Below, piece by piece: positions 28,884 through 37,321 of a stretch of DNA of 64,000 nt. Each line of letters starts with the position of its first letter. Position 1 is the stretch's first letter. The DNA lies in contig NZ_JAGTAR010000001.1 of NCBI RefSeq assembly GCF_018156225.1, positions 310,001-374,000 of the forward strand. The letters run 5' to 3'. The DNA is from Carboxylicivirga sediminis. Lineage in GTDB: Bacteria; Bacteroidota; Bacteroidia; Bacteroidales; Marinilabiliaceae. Made by a program: the position numbers and the translations under genes. The notes beneath the pieces are model-generated. The model was not told the DNA's origin. It saw only the letters and a program-made list of their open reading frames with translations, and searched no databases.

Positions 28884-29642
28884 ATGAAAAAAATTGCAAT
28901 GGTTACCGGTGCAACTTCCGGGATTGGAAAAGCAACTGCAAAAAAATTAGCCCAATCGGGTTACAACCTAATAATTACAGGCCGAAGAAATGACAGGCTT
29001 CAGGAGTTGAAAGACAACCTTAAAAACCATGCTACTGAAGTTGAAACTCTGTGTTTTGATATTCGGGAAACGATTGCCATTGAAAATGCGATTAAGCAGC
29101 TACCTGCCGAATGGACCAACATTGATGTCTTGGTCAATAATGCCGGGTTGGCAGCAGGTGCCGATCCAATATACAACGGTTTATGGAGCGATTGGGAGCA
29201 AATGATTGACACCAATATTAAAGGACTTCTTTACTTATCAAAGCTGATCATCCCTAAGATGATGGAGCGCAAACAAGGCCACATCATCAACGTTTCATCC
29301 ATTGCGGGGAAAGAAACCTATGCCAATGGCAATGTTTATTGCGCTACCAAACATGCTGTTGAAGCTATTACCAAAGGCATGCGCATTGATTTACTCCCTT
29401 ATAACATCAAGGTATCTTCGGTATCTCCAGGCATGGTTGAAACAGAATTTTCCATTGTACGATACCATGGTGATAAAGCAAAAGCTGACAATGTGTACAA
29501 ATGCCTTACACCGCTTTTCGCTGATGACATTGCCGATGCCATTGAGTTCATGGTAACACGCCCGCCACATGTAAACATTAACGACATACTTATTATGCCA
29601 ACAGCGCAGGCCAGTGCAGTTTATAATCACAGAGAAGAGTAA
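28884..29642 (+). CDS. Short-chain dehydrogenase/reductase (YdfG-like)
   Basis: 252 residues from the ATG at 28884, which gives the classic start MKKIAMVTGATSGIGKATAK; an upstream ATG at 28863 would add seven residues. Nucleotide site TGATSGIG, structural NNAG (VLVNNAGLAAGADP), catalytic Ser in NVSSIAG, and Tyr-Lys in YCATKHAVEA are all intact. The layout is closest to NADP-dependent serine/3-hydroxy acid dehydrogenases such as YdfG. Its stop codon touches the ATG of the next gene, so the two oxidoreductases form a coupled pair. Confidence 0.92.
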   Translation: MKKIAMVTGATSGIGKATAKKLAQSGYNLIITGRRNDRLQELKDNLKNHATEVETLCFDIRETIAIENAIKQLPAEWTNIDVLVNNAGLAAGADPIYNGLWSDWEQMIDTNIKGLLYLSKLIIPKMMERKQGHIINVSSIAGKETYANGNVYCATKHAVEAITKGMRIDLLPYNIKVSSVSPGMVETEFSIVRYHGDKAKADNVYKCLTPLFADDIADAIEFMVTRPPHVNINDILIMPTAQASAVYNHREE

Positions 29643-30716
29643 ATGAAGTATCCTGCCCAAAAGGTTAAAGCATTTATTGAGGCAAGTTTTTTAGCGGCCG
29701 GAAGCAGCACTGAACATGCATTACTGGCTTCACAAGCGCTTCTGGCAGCTGACTTAAGAGGTGTTGATTCTCATGGTATCGCCAGGCTTTCTGGCTACAT
29801 TCGGCTTTGGCAGCAACAACGCCTAAACATGCAGCCAAATATGAATATAGTGCATGAAACACCCAGCACTGCCGTACTAGACGGCGATAAGGGAGCCGGC
29901 CTGGTGGTTGCACAAAAAGCAATGGACATAGCTATAGAGAAAGCCAGAGTAGCAGGTAGTGGCTGGGTAGCTGTAAAAAACTCCAACCACTTTGGTATAG
30001 CCGGTTACCATGCTATGAAGGCACTTAATCATGATATGATTGGCATCAGTATGACGAATGCCAGTGCCCTGGTTGCACCAACCTTTTCTATAGATCGCAT
30101 GCTGGGCACTAACCCAATAGCGGTAGCAATACCAGCCAACAATGAACCGCCTTTTGTAATGGATATGGCTACCACACCGGCCGCCAACGGCAAGTTGGAA
30201 GTGTGTGAGCGGCTAAATAAAAATATTCCTCAAGGCTGGGCACAAACAAAAGAAGGCGCTACAACTACTGATAACAGAGCTCTTAAAAGCGGTGGGGCCA
30301 TGCTCCCCCTGGGCTCAGACCGCGAACATGGGTCACACAAAGGCTATTGCCTGGGTGCCTGGGTTGATATTTTTTCGGCAGTTCTTTCTGGAGCGAACTA
30401 TGGGCCGTGGGTTCCACCATTTGTTTCTTTTTTATCGCCACCACCCAATCCGGTAGGCGATGGCATCGGGCATTTCATCGGCGCGCTTCGCATTGATGCT
30501 TTTCGTCCGGCTGATGAATTTAAACAACACATGGATAACTGGATTAAGGCCTTTAGAAAAGCCCGGCCCATCAAAGGTCAACCGAAAGTACAGATTCCAG
30601 GAGATCAGGAGAGAACCATTGAAAAAGAGCGTTTGACCACTGGCATTCCAATACATTCATCAGTTATGGAGGAATTAGATAAGCTCAGTCAGACATTAAA
30701 CATCAAGCCTTTGTAA
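29643..30716 (+). CDS. Malate/L-lactate (Ldh type-2) family dehydrogenase
   Basis: 357 residues of the NAD(P)-dependent type-2 malate/L-lactate/ureidoglycolate dehydrogenase family, which is unrelated to classical LDH. Motifs include RGVDSHGIARLSGYI near residue 40, VKNSNHFGIAGYHAM near 113, MTNASALVAP and GTNPIAVAIPA. The exact 2-hydroxyacid substrate cannot be told. The ATG follows directly on the SDR stop, implying translational coupling, and a hairpin at 30721-30745 ends the unit. Confidence 0.9.
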   Translation: MKYPAQKVKAFIEASFLAAGSSTEHALLASQALLAADLRGVDSHGIARLSGYIRLWQQQRLNMQPNMNIVHETPSTAVLDGDKGAGLVVAQKAMDIAIEKARVAGSGWVAVKNSNHFGIAGYHAMKALNHDMIGISMTNASALVAPTFSIDRMLGTNPIAVAIPANNEPPFVMDMATTPAANGKLEVCERLNKNIPQGWAQTKEGATTTDNRALKSGGAMLPLGSDREHGSHKGYCLGAWVDIFSAVLSGANYGPWVPPFVSFLSPPPNPVGDGIGHFIGALRIDAFRPADEFKQHMDNWIKAFRKARPIKGQPKVQIPGDQERTIEKERLTTGIPIHSSVMEELDKLSQTLNIKPL

Positions 30717-30720
30717 ACAA

Positions 30721-30745
30721 GAAAGTGAGCACCTGGCTCACTTTC
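30721..30745. terminator. Hairpin between convergent Ldh and nitroreductase genes
   Basis: Perfect 10-bp stem GAAAGTGAGC/GCTCACTTTC with a 5-base loop, four bases after the Ldh stop. T runs are short on both sides; it may serve both convergent genes. Confidence 0.6.
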
Positions 30746-30769
30746 GAATTACTTATTCAAATTGTATTT

Positions 30770-31510
30770 CTACATAAATCCTTGTTTACTAAGTACTTCA
30801 AGTAATACTTTACTAAAATGCTCGTTATCAGCTTTTTTGTAGCGAACATCAGTAAACACCTGCGCCAATGTATCTTTATCATTTTCAGCTACAAAAGCCT
30901 TATTCTCCTCCAGATTTTCCTTAGTCTTATACAACTCATCTATTTGCTCCGAAGTATAGTTTTTATAAGTCTCGAAATGAATGACTCCTGACAGAGGTAA
31001 GCGATCAACCTGCTTAGGATCTTCATCAGGATAACCCAAAGTTACTGTTGTTATGGGTACCACGCCCTTGGGCAATTCTAAAACGTCAATAATTTTATCG
31101 GCCAGATAAGTGGTTGTTCCCAGGTAACAAATACCCAAACCTTTTGCCTCGGCAGCCACACACACATTTTGAGCTACTAAAAGGGCATCAATTGCGGCAG
31201 TCACAAATGATAAGAAATTATCGTAGCCTGGTTCTGCATTTCGTTGACGGCACCACAGGTTAAACCGATTAAAGTCGGCACAGAAAGTCAAAGTAACCGG
31301 CGCCTGTTTAACCATGGGTTGATTAAAATGGCAAGGTGCCAGCTTTTCTTTCATGGCAGCATCTTGCGTTACCACAACACTGTACACTTGCATATTACCG
31401 GTTGTTGAAGCTCTTACACCTGCCTCTAGAATCTCGTTAAGCAACTCCTCACTTATCGGTTTATCGGTATATTTACGAATGGTCCTGTGGTTTTTTAGAA
31501 TATCTATCAT
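30770..31510 (-). CDS. Nitroreductase-family FMN oxidoreductase
   Basis: 246 residues from the ATG at 31510. It begins MIDILKNHRTIRKYTDKPIS, the FMN-binding entry of the NfsA/Frp-like group, and has RASTTGNMQVYSVVV and AAEAKGLGICYLGTTTY. Such enzymes reduce quinones, nitro compounds or flavins with NAD(P)H. A perfect -7-type box (TACATTTG, minus strand) lies at 31537-31544, so an in-frame extension upstream to 31582 would start before the promoter and is rejected. Confidence 0.92.
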   Translation of the reverse strand: MIDILKNHRTIRKYTDKPISEELLNEILEAGVRASTTGNMQVYSVVVTQDAAMKEKLAPCHFNQPMVKQAPVTLTFCADFNRFNLWCRQRNAEPGYDNFLSFVTAAIDALLVAQNVCVAAEAKGLGICYLGTTTYLADKIIDVLELPKGVVPITTVTLGYPDEDPKQVDRLPLSGVIHFETYKNYTSEQIDELYKTKENLEENKAFVAENDKDTLAQVFTDVRYKKADNEHFSKVLLEVLSKQGFM

Positions 31511-31536
31511 TACAACGAATTTTATTTTTTGAAAAT

Positions 31537-31544
31537 CAAATGTA
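31537..31544 (-). promoter_or_regulatory. -7 promoter element of the nitroreductase gene
   Basis: TACATTTG on the minus strand, 27 bases before the start codon. No TTG is found at the expected -33 distance. Confidence 0.5.
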
Positions 31545-31681
31545 GAAAAATAAAAGGCATAATTAGATGATATTGATCTCAACTCGCCTCCAATAGTTTA
31601 TAAAATACATTATCTATTTAACAAATCGAATAATAGATTTCAACTAATTTATTAATTTAGGACGAACTAAAATTCAGATGT

Positions 31682-32272
31682 ATGATGGAATCTTTTGCAC
31701 AATCATGGGAAACTATGATTTTACTTGAAAAAATCTATTGGTGTTTTGCCATTCCCTTTTCTTTAGTCTTTATCATTCAAGTACTCCTCACTATTTTAGG
31801 AAGTGACATGCATGATATTGAAGCCAGTGGTGATGTTGATGTTTCAATTGAAAGTGACCATGGAATAGAGTTTCAATTTTTAAGTTTAAAAAATATTGTA
31901 GCCTTCTTCACTATATTTGGCTGGACTGGTATCATCTGCTTGAATCTTAACTTAAGCACATGGACCACAATCTTAATTTCTACCCTTTGCGGATTAGTAA
32001 TGATGCTAATGATGGCTTCCATCATGTATTTAATGGGTAAGCTAACTGAAAATGGTACGTTTCAGATGAAGAGCACAATTGGCAAATCCGGAACAGTTTA
32101 TCTGACAATACCTGCCAAAAGAAATGGAAGAGGCCAAATTCAAATTAATGCGCAAGGTTATAGAACCATTGACGCCGTGACCGACAATAATGAGGATATA
32201 GCAACTGGAGCTATCATTGAAGTAGTGGATGTATTAAACAACGACATATTATTAGTAAAAATCAATAAGTAA
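31682..32272 (+). CDS. NfeD-like membrane protein with OB-fold (YqiJ-like)
   Basis: 196 residues: one membrane helix near residues 17-40, a loop, a second hydrophobic region at about 68-120 (probably two helices), and a C-terminal OB-fold domain (GKSGTVYLTIPAKRNGRGQI...). This layout resembles E. coli YqiJ and NfeD proteins, which are encoded beside flotillins. The flotillin gene follows after 16 bases, so the two form an operon and probably a membrane microdomain complex. No protease domain is present, so it is a short-type NfeD. Confidence 0.85.
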   Translation: MMESFAQSWETMILLEKIYWCFAIPFSLVFIIQVLLTILGSDMHDIEASGDVDVSIESDHGIEFQFLSLKNIVAFFTIFGWTGIICLNLNLSTWTTILISTLCGLVMMLMMASIMYLMGKLTENGTFQMKSTIGKSGTVYLTIPAKRNGRGQIQINAQGYRTIDAVTDNNEDIATGAIIEVVDVLNNDILLVKINK

Positions 32273-32288
32273 AACAAACCTTTAAACA

Positions 32289-33716
32289 ATGGGACAATAT
32301 TTAGTATTTCTTATCGCAGCAGTAGTTCTATTCCTATTTATTCTCATAATTTCTTTTTTTAGAAGATATAAACGCTGTCCTTCTGATCGTGTTTTAGTGG
32401 TTTATGGAAAAGTTGGGAAAGGCTCAGGTGCAGCTTCAAGATCCGCCAAGTGTATTCATGGTGGTGCGGCTTTCATTTGGCCAATCATCCAAGATTATTC
32501 ATTTCTGGATTTGACACCGATATCGATCGAAATCAACCTGACCAATGCGCTTAGCAAACAAAACATCAGAGTAGATGTACCATCCAGATTTACTGTTGGG
32601 ATTTCAACTGAATCAGGAGTGATGACCAATGCCGCTGAACGTTTGCTAGGTCTGTCACAGGAGAATGTCAGCAACCTGGCTAAAGACATTATTTTTGGCC
32701 AGCTGAGACTGGTGGTTGCAACCATGGACATTGAAGAAATCAACAGCAACCGGGATAAGTTTCTTGCAGCAGTATCAAGCAATGTTGAGCAGGAACTTAA
32801 GAAAATTGGCCTAAAACTTATCAACGTTAACGTAACCGACATCAATGATGAATCGGGTTATATTGAAGCATTAGGTAAAGAAGCAGCTGCCAAGGCCATT
32901 AATGATGCAAAAAAGAGTGTTGCTGAAAAAAATCGCGATGGTTCAATTGGTGAGGCTAATGCTCTTCAAGACCAACGCGTACAGGTAGCAAGTGCAGACG
33001 CTACAGCCGTAGAAGGTGAGAACAGTGCCAAAATCACCATTGCCAACTCGGATGCTAATCGTCGAGAAAACGAAGCTGAAGCAGAACGAAAAGCAGTGGC
33101 AGCGGAAAAAGTAAGTCAGGCCAAAGCATTAGAAGAAGCATACGCTGCTGAGCAAAAAGCTGAAACTGCCAGGGCACTTAGAGATAAAGCCGCGCAGACT
33201 GCTGATGTTGTTGTTCCGGCTGAAGTTGACAAGCAAAAAGTTGAGATTGAGGCTGAAGCTGTTGCCGAACAAACGAGAAGACACGCCAAAGGTGATGCTG
33301 ATGCAATTTATATGAAAATGGAAGCGGAAGCAAAAGGAATTTTTGAAATTCTCAGTAAACAAGCCGAAGGATTCGATAAGTTGGTAAAAGCTTCGGGCGG
33401 CGATTCAAACAGTGCAGTTATGCTGATGATTGCTGATAAACTACCTGAACTGGTTAAAACCCAAGTTGAAGCTATTAAAAATCTTAAGATCGATAAGATT
33501 ACTGTATGGGACTCTATGTCTGGAGGTAAAGATGGTAATTCGCCAACATCAGCTAAATTTTTATCTGGCATGTTAGGTTCATTACCTCCAATGGACGAAC
33601 TTTTTAACATGGCTGGTATGCAATTGCCAGACTATCTAAAAGGGAAGAAAGAGATCGAAGAAGTTAAACAAATCAAACCCTCGGAAGAAGATAACAACGA
33701 GATTGTAGAAAACTAA
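32289..33716 (+). CDS. Flotillin-family protein (YqiK/FloT-like)
   Basis: 475 residues. An N-terminal membrane segment (YLVFLIAAVVLFLFILIISF) is followed by the SPFH/band-7 domain (about 30-220), then a long Ala/Glu/Lys-rich coiled coil (about 230-390, with AEAERKAVAAEKVSQAKALE) and a polar C-terminal tail. Flotillins scaffold membrane domains rich in specific lipids. It is preceded by its NfeD-like partner gene and followed by a bidirectional terminator shared with dapA. Some C-terminal residues are low-complexity. Confidence 0.93.
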   Translation: MGQYLVFLIAAVVLFLFILIISFFRRYKRCPSDRVLVVYGKVGKGSGAASRSAKCIHGGAAFIWPIIQDYSFLDLTPISIEINLTNALSKQNIRVDVPSRFTVGISTESGVMTNAAERLLGLSQENVSNLAKDIIFGQLRLVVATMDIEEINSNRDKFLAAVSSNVEQELKKIGLKLINVNVTDINDESGYIEALGKEAAAKAINDAKKSVAEKNRDGSIGEANALQDQRVQVASADATAVEGENSAKITIANSDANRRENEAEAERKAVAAEKVSQAKALEEAYAAEQKAETARALRDKAAQTADVVVPAEVDKQKVEIEAEAVAEQTRRHAKGDADAIYMKMEAEAKGIFEILSKQAEGFDKLVKASGGDSNSAVMLMIADKLPELVKTQVEAIKNLKIDKITVWDSMSGGKDGNSPTSAKFLSGMLGSLPPMDELFNMAGMQLPDYLKGKKEIEEVKQIKPSEEDNNEIVEN

Positions 33717-33727
33717 AATCAAAATGC

Positions 33728-33760
33728 AAAAAGAGTGTTTCCGTTGAAACACTCTTTTTT
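33728..33760. terminator. Bidirectional terminator between flotillin and dapA
   Basis: 14-bp stem AAAAAGAGTGTTTC/GAAACACTCTTTTT with loop CGTT. It has T runs on both strands and sits between two converging genes. Confidence 0.9.
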
Positions 33761-33786
33761 ATCCAATCCAACAACAACTAAATTAT

Positions 33787-34677
33787 CTAAATAATATTTA
33801 GTTTTTTAAGCTCTTCTATTAACGCAGTTTTAGTGTTTTCTTCCATGCTGCACATTGGAGCACGAAACACTTCATTTACTTTACCCATCTCGGCCAAAGC
33901 CGTTTTAACCGGAATGGGATTTGACTCAATAAACATCAAATCCATTAATCGGCGGTATTTATAAAAAACTGTATTCAACTCAGCTACATTGCCTGTCAAA
34001 GATGCATTCATAAGCTGAGCAAACTGCTGAGGTACCACATTTGCTATTACCGAGATACAACCATCAGCACCTAAAACATTGGCTGAAGCAGCCAGAAAAT
34101 CATCGCCACTATAAACTAGAAAATTATCGGGTCTGCGCGCAATCAACTCGGTAAAAAGTGATAAATCGCCCGATGCCTCTTTTATACCAACTATATTTTC
34201 AAAGGCATTGGCCAACTTAATGGCATTATCAACAGAAATACTTGACCCGGTGCGACCCGGAACATTATAAAGTATTATTGGTACATCAACAGCTTCGGCC
34301 ACCGTGGCAAAGTGCATGTACATCCCCTTCTCAGTAGGTTTATTGTAATAAGGACCTACTACCAACACAGCATCAACACCAATGGCCTCAGCTTTGCGCG
34401 TATATTTAATACACTCCTGGGTTGAGTTACTGCCAGTTCCGGCAATAACAGGTATGCGCCCTGCCACTTTTTTTACTGCGCGTTCAATTAAAAAGGCATC
34501 TTCATCCCCTGTTAGCGCCGGTGTTTCACCAGTTGTTCCGCATACAACCAATCCATTTGTACCACTCTCCAGATGCCAGTCAATCAGTTGATCAAATGCG
34601 TCCACATCAATCTCGCCATTATCTTTAAAGGGAGTAACAATTGCTACTATAGAGCCTTTCAAATCAAATTTTTTCAT
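33787..34677 (-). CDS. dapA: 4-hydroxy-tetrahydrodipicolinate synthase
   Basis: 296-residue class I aldolase that condenses pyruvate with aspartate semialdehyde, the first committed step to diaminopimelate and lysine. GSIVAIVTPFKDNGEIDVDA, GTTGETPALT, the Tyr in IILYNVPGRTG and the Schiff-base Lys in IVGIKEASGD are intact. It is a single gene that converges with the flotillin gene and diverges from an ACT-like gene. A TATTTTTG box on the minus strand (34729-34722) lies 45 bases before its start. Confidence 0.97.
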   Translation of the reverse strand: MKKFDLKGSIVAIVTPFKDNGEIDVDAFDQLIDWHLESGTNGLVVCGTTGETPALTGDEDAFLIERAVKKVAGRIPVIAGTGSNSTQECIKYTRKAEAIGVDAVLVVGPYYNKPTEKGMYMHFATVAEAVDVPIILYNVPGRTGSSISVDNAIKLANAFENIVGIKEASGDLSLFTELIARRPDNFLVYSGDDFLAASANVLGADGCISVIANVVPQQFAQLMNASLTGNVAELNTVFYKYRRLMDLMFIESNPIPVKTALAEMGKVNEVFRAPMCSMEENTKTALIEELKKLNII

Positions 34678-34721
34678 CCTTATATTGTTTCGACCAAATA
34701 CTATTCCTTCTAATCAAGTGT

Positions 34722-34729
34722 CAAAAATA
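34722..34729 (-). promoter_or_regulatory. -7 promoter element of dapA
   Basis: TATTTTTG on the minus strand, matching TAnnTTTG; no exact TTG at the -33 distance. Confidence 0.45.
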
Positions 34730-34744
34730 TCAAATGCTTTGTGG

Positions 34745-34781
34745 TTATAAAAGTTTTTCAACAAAAAAAACTTCTTTATAA
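34745..34781. promoter_or_regulatory. Imperfect inverted repeat between dapA and the ACT-like gene
   Basis: TTATAAAAGTTTTT (34745-34758) faces AAAAACTTCTTTATAA (34766-34781), matching in two blocks with a 2-base asymmetry. It ends 3 bases before the -33 box of the ACT-like gene, a usual position for an operator. Confidence 0.45.
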
Positions 34782-34784
34782 CAC

Positions 34785-34815
34785 TTTGTTAATATCTTAA
34801 CATTGCATATATTTG
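34785..34815 (+). promoter_or_regulatory. Promoter of the ACT-like gene
   Basis: TTTG (34785-34788), 19 bases, TATATTTG (34808-34815): a complete Bacteroidota promoter, 20 bases before the ATG at 34836. Confidence 0.82.
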
Positions 34816-34835
34816 TGGCAAAATATCAGAAAACC

Positions 34836-35507
34836 ATGAAAACAGTAAGTCAAGCCGTTGAATCAGTTATTAAAGTTAAACCTTTCGTTATTGAAGCTCT
34901 GTGCGAAGGATTATTAAACATCTCCTCCTTAGCTCGACAGATTCAGCCCATGGTGGAAAAACTAACCGAAAAGCCAGTGAAACAAGGTGCCATAGTAATG
35001 GCTCTGAACAGACTAACGCCACAGCTTGATTATTCGCTCAACCGCAATCTACAGAAACTGTTGGAATCATTGGGTGATATTATTGTACGCTCCAACCTGA
35101 CAGATTACACATTCCGCAATAGTAATACCATTTTCAACAGCCACACTAAAGTGATGCAGGAAATAAGCAACCACCAGGATGTATTTTACACACTGGTGCG
35201 TGGGGTATTTGAATCCAACCTCGTGGTAAGCTCTGCCTATGAAGAATTGGTTGAAAAATATTTTGCAGAAGAAGATTGCCTGCTTAAACAGGGAGAATTA
35301 TCAGCCATCACACTAAAGCTACCAGCTGACAATGTGCAGGTAACAGGTTTTTATTATCACATACTAAAGGCCATAGCCTGGGAAGGTGTCAATATTAAAG
35401 AAGTTATCTCAACCACCAATGAGTTCACCATCATTGTTAATGATGAGGATGTTGATCGTGGCTTTACCATACTTAAAAACCTAAAAACAGCTTATAAACA
35501 AAAGTAA
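34836..35507 (+). CDS. Unrecognised protein with C-terminal ACT-like domain, divergent from dapA
   Basis: 223 residues from the ATG at 34836; an in-frame start farther upstream lies before the promoter and is excluded. I do not recognise a named family. The N-terminal half is helical (FVIEALCEGLLNISSLARQI; KPVKQGAIVMALNRL) and could be a helix-turn-helix-like unit. The C-terminal part (about 145-220: AITLKLPADNVQVTGFYYHI, then IAWEGVNIKEVISTTNEFTI) has the strand-helix pattern of ACT domains, the amino-acid sensors of aspartokinases. No membrane segment or catalytic motif is seen. Divergence from dapA with a shared, palindrome-bearing spacer suggests an amino-acid-responsive regulator, which is inference. 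No terminator follows. Confidence 0.75.
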   Translation: MKTVSQAVESVIKVKPFVIEALCEGLLNISSLARQIQPMVEKLTEKPVKQGAIVMALNRLTPQLDYSLNRNLQKLLESLGDIIVRSNLTDYTFRNSNTIFNSHTKVMQEISNHQDVFYTLVRGVFESNLVVSSAYEELVEKYFAEEDCLLKQGELSAITLKLPADNVQVTGFYYHILKAIAWEGVNIKEVISTTNEFTIIVNDEDVDRGFTILKNLKTAYKQK

Positions 35508-35633
35508 TTTCATACGTGTCAGCTGTCTTCTTCACCATTAAACCTTCAAAAAGAGTAACTGACTATATCTGCTTCTGAAGTTTTAAGGGTTTTTATAGCT
35601 AAAAAGTGCTGAATGAGTTAATCTTTTTCTCAA

Positions 35634-35641
35634 TATTTTTG
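35634..35641 (+). promoter_or_regulatory. -7 promoter element upstream of the histidine kinase
   Basis: TATTTTTG matches TAnnTTTG, 114 bases before the kinase start. No exact TTG at -33. Confidence 0.45.
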
Positions 35642-35754
35642 TTTCAATTTATAAGCAGCTGAATTAACACAATTCACAAGCATGGAAGAACACCTTTCAG
35701 TGGGTATGAGCATGTTAATTCAGTTACTTAGGGATTACACCTATTTCCAATATC

Positions 35755-37311
35755 TTGAGCGAAAAAGAAGCCACATACCGGGAGCTGATTAACGAATGCC
35801 AAAAGTTGCAAAAAGAGCTTGAAAGCTATCGCCGATACAACGAGCTAATTGAAGCATCAGAGGCTAAGGTTAATTCACTAATCAATAACCAGGATGCATC
35901 CATCTGGTCCATTGACACCAACTACAACTACGTTGTTCTCAATAACTTTTTCATCAAAGCCTACAAAGAGGCTTTTGGTATTGACTTACAAAAAGGTACT
36001 TCAGCGCTGAGCATTCTGCCACCTGAATTAGCAAGATACTGGAAAGAGAAGTACGACATTGCCTTAACAGGTCAAAAAACAGATTTTGAATTCACCAACA
36101 CCAACAATGGTATTGAATCAATCTATCAGGTTTCACTCAATCCGGTATTAACCAATAATAAAGTAACAGGCGTATCGGCCTTAAGTATAGACATTAGCAA
36201 TCAAAAACAGGTAGAAACAGCTCTTGCTGAAAACAACACCAATATGCTGGCTATTATGGACAATACGTTAGAGTCTATTTGGGCCATTGACACTAACTAC
36301 AATATCCTTTTCACTAACTCTGTATTTAAAAGTGAATTCCACAAAAGTTTTGGAGTGGAACTTATCAGGGGAAATAACCTACTTGAGGCCCTACCTGAGG
36401 TTTTGAAACCAGTTTGGAAACCGCGATACGACCGGGCATTAAACAATGAACGCTTTTCGTTCATTGATGAAATAGATACTGGCAAACAAGTATACTACGT
36501 CGAAGTATCAATGAATCCTATCCTCAGCAACAATCAGGTTATTGGCACCTCATTTTTTGCCAATAATATAACGCAGCGTATAGTGGCCCAAAAAGCTTTA
36601 AAGGAAAGTGAAAAGCAACTTCAAGAATTAAATCGGACAAAAGATAAGTTCTTTTCAATAATTGCACATGATTTACGAAGCCCATTCAACAGCATTCTGG
36701 GATTAAGTGACCTATTGGTCTCAAAAGCTATAGATAAAGGTGATATTGAAGAAACAGCCAGAAGCATACAAAAATCTTCACAACAGGCTATGGCCTTAAT
36801 CAGCAACCTGCTTGAATGGTCCAGCTCGCAAAGTGGCAAAATTGACTACAAGCCCAATACCCTTGATATTTGTGATGTGTTGAATGAGGAGTTAAAAGCC
36901 CTTGAGGCCAATTACAAACAAAAGGATATTGCTATTAAGAAGAGCATACCTGAAACAACACAAGTTTTTGCTGACAGATATATGATTGGCTCGGTTTTTA
37001 GAAACCTCTTATCCAATGCTATCAAGTTTACTGATAAAAAAGGACACATTGAACTCTCTTGCCATCCTAACAAAACGCATATAACTTTTACCATAAAAGA
37101 TAATGGCATTGGCATAGCTGAAGATAATATCCCCAAGTTATTTAGGATTGATCAGAATCTTTCGACCCAAGGCACGCATAACGAACAAGGCACTGGACTC
37201 GGCCTTAGCCTTTGTAAAGAATTTATTGAAATGCATGGGGGACAAATCTGGGCAGAAAGTGAACTAAACAAAGGCAGTGCATTCTATTTTACACTGCCCT
37301 TATATAGCTAA
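35755..37311 (+). CDS. PAS-domain sensor histidine kinase
   Basis: 518 residues. A short coiled coil (residues 1-35) precedes two PAS domains that resemble each other (NQDASIWSIDTNYNYVVLNN near 45; LESIWAIDTNYNILFTNS near 172), so they arose by duplication. Then come a HisKA domain with the phosphorylated His in FSIIAHDLRSPFNSILG (about 302) and a HATPase domain with N box NAIKFT, DNGIGI and GTGLGLSLCKEF. No membrane segment is seen, so it is cytosolic. No response regulator is adjacent. The start is a TTG; a stop lies upstream in frame and no ATG is available, while a 36-codon ATG frame overlaps the start (35682-35792). Confidence 0.9.
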   Translation: MSEKEATYRELINECQKLQKELESYRRYNELIEASEAKVNSLINNQDASIWSIDTNYNYVVLNNFFIKAYKEAFGIDLQKGTSALSILPPELARYWKEKYDIALTGQKTDFEFTNTNNGIESIYQVSLNPVLTNNKVTGVSALSIDISNQKQVETALAENNTNMLAIMDNTLESIWAIDTNYNILFTNSVFKSEFHKSFGVELIRGNNLLEALPEVLKPVWKPRYDRALNNERFSFIDEIDTGKQVYYVEVSMNPILSNNQVIGTSFFANNITQRIVAQKALKESEKQLQELNRTKDKFFSIIAHDLRSPFNSILGLSDLLVSKAIDKGDIEETARSIQKSSQQAMALISNLLEWSSSQSGKIDYKPNTLDICDVLNEELKALEANYKQKDIAIKKSIPETTQVFADRYMIGSVFRNLLSNAIKFTDKKGHIELSCHPNKTHITFTIKDNGIGIAEDNIPKLFRIDQNLSTQGTHNEQGTGLGLSLCKEFIEMHGGQIWAESELNKGSAFYFTLPLYS

Positions 37312-37321
37312 TTATAACACA

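Noticed and set aside
34803-34835. Upstream start for the ACT-like gene
   Set aside because: The -7 promoter element is inside this stretch, so it is not transcribed from that promoter.
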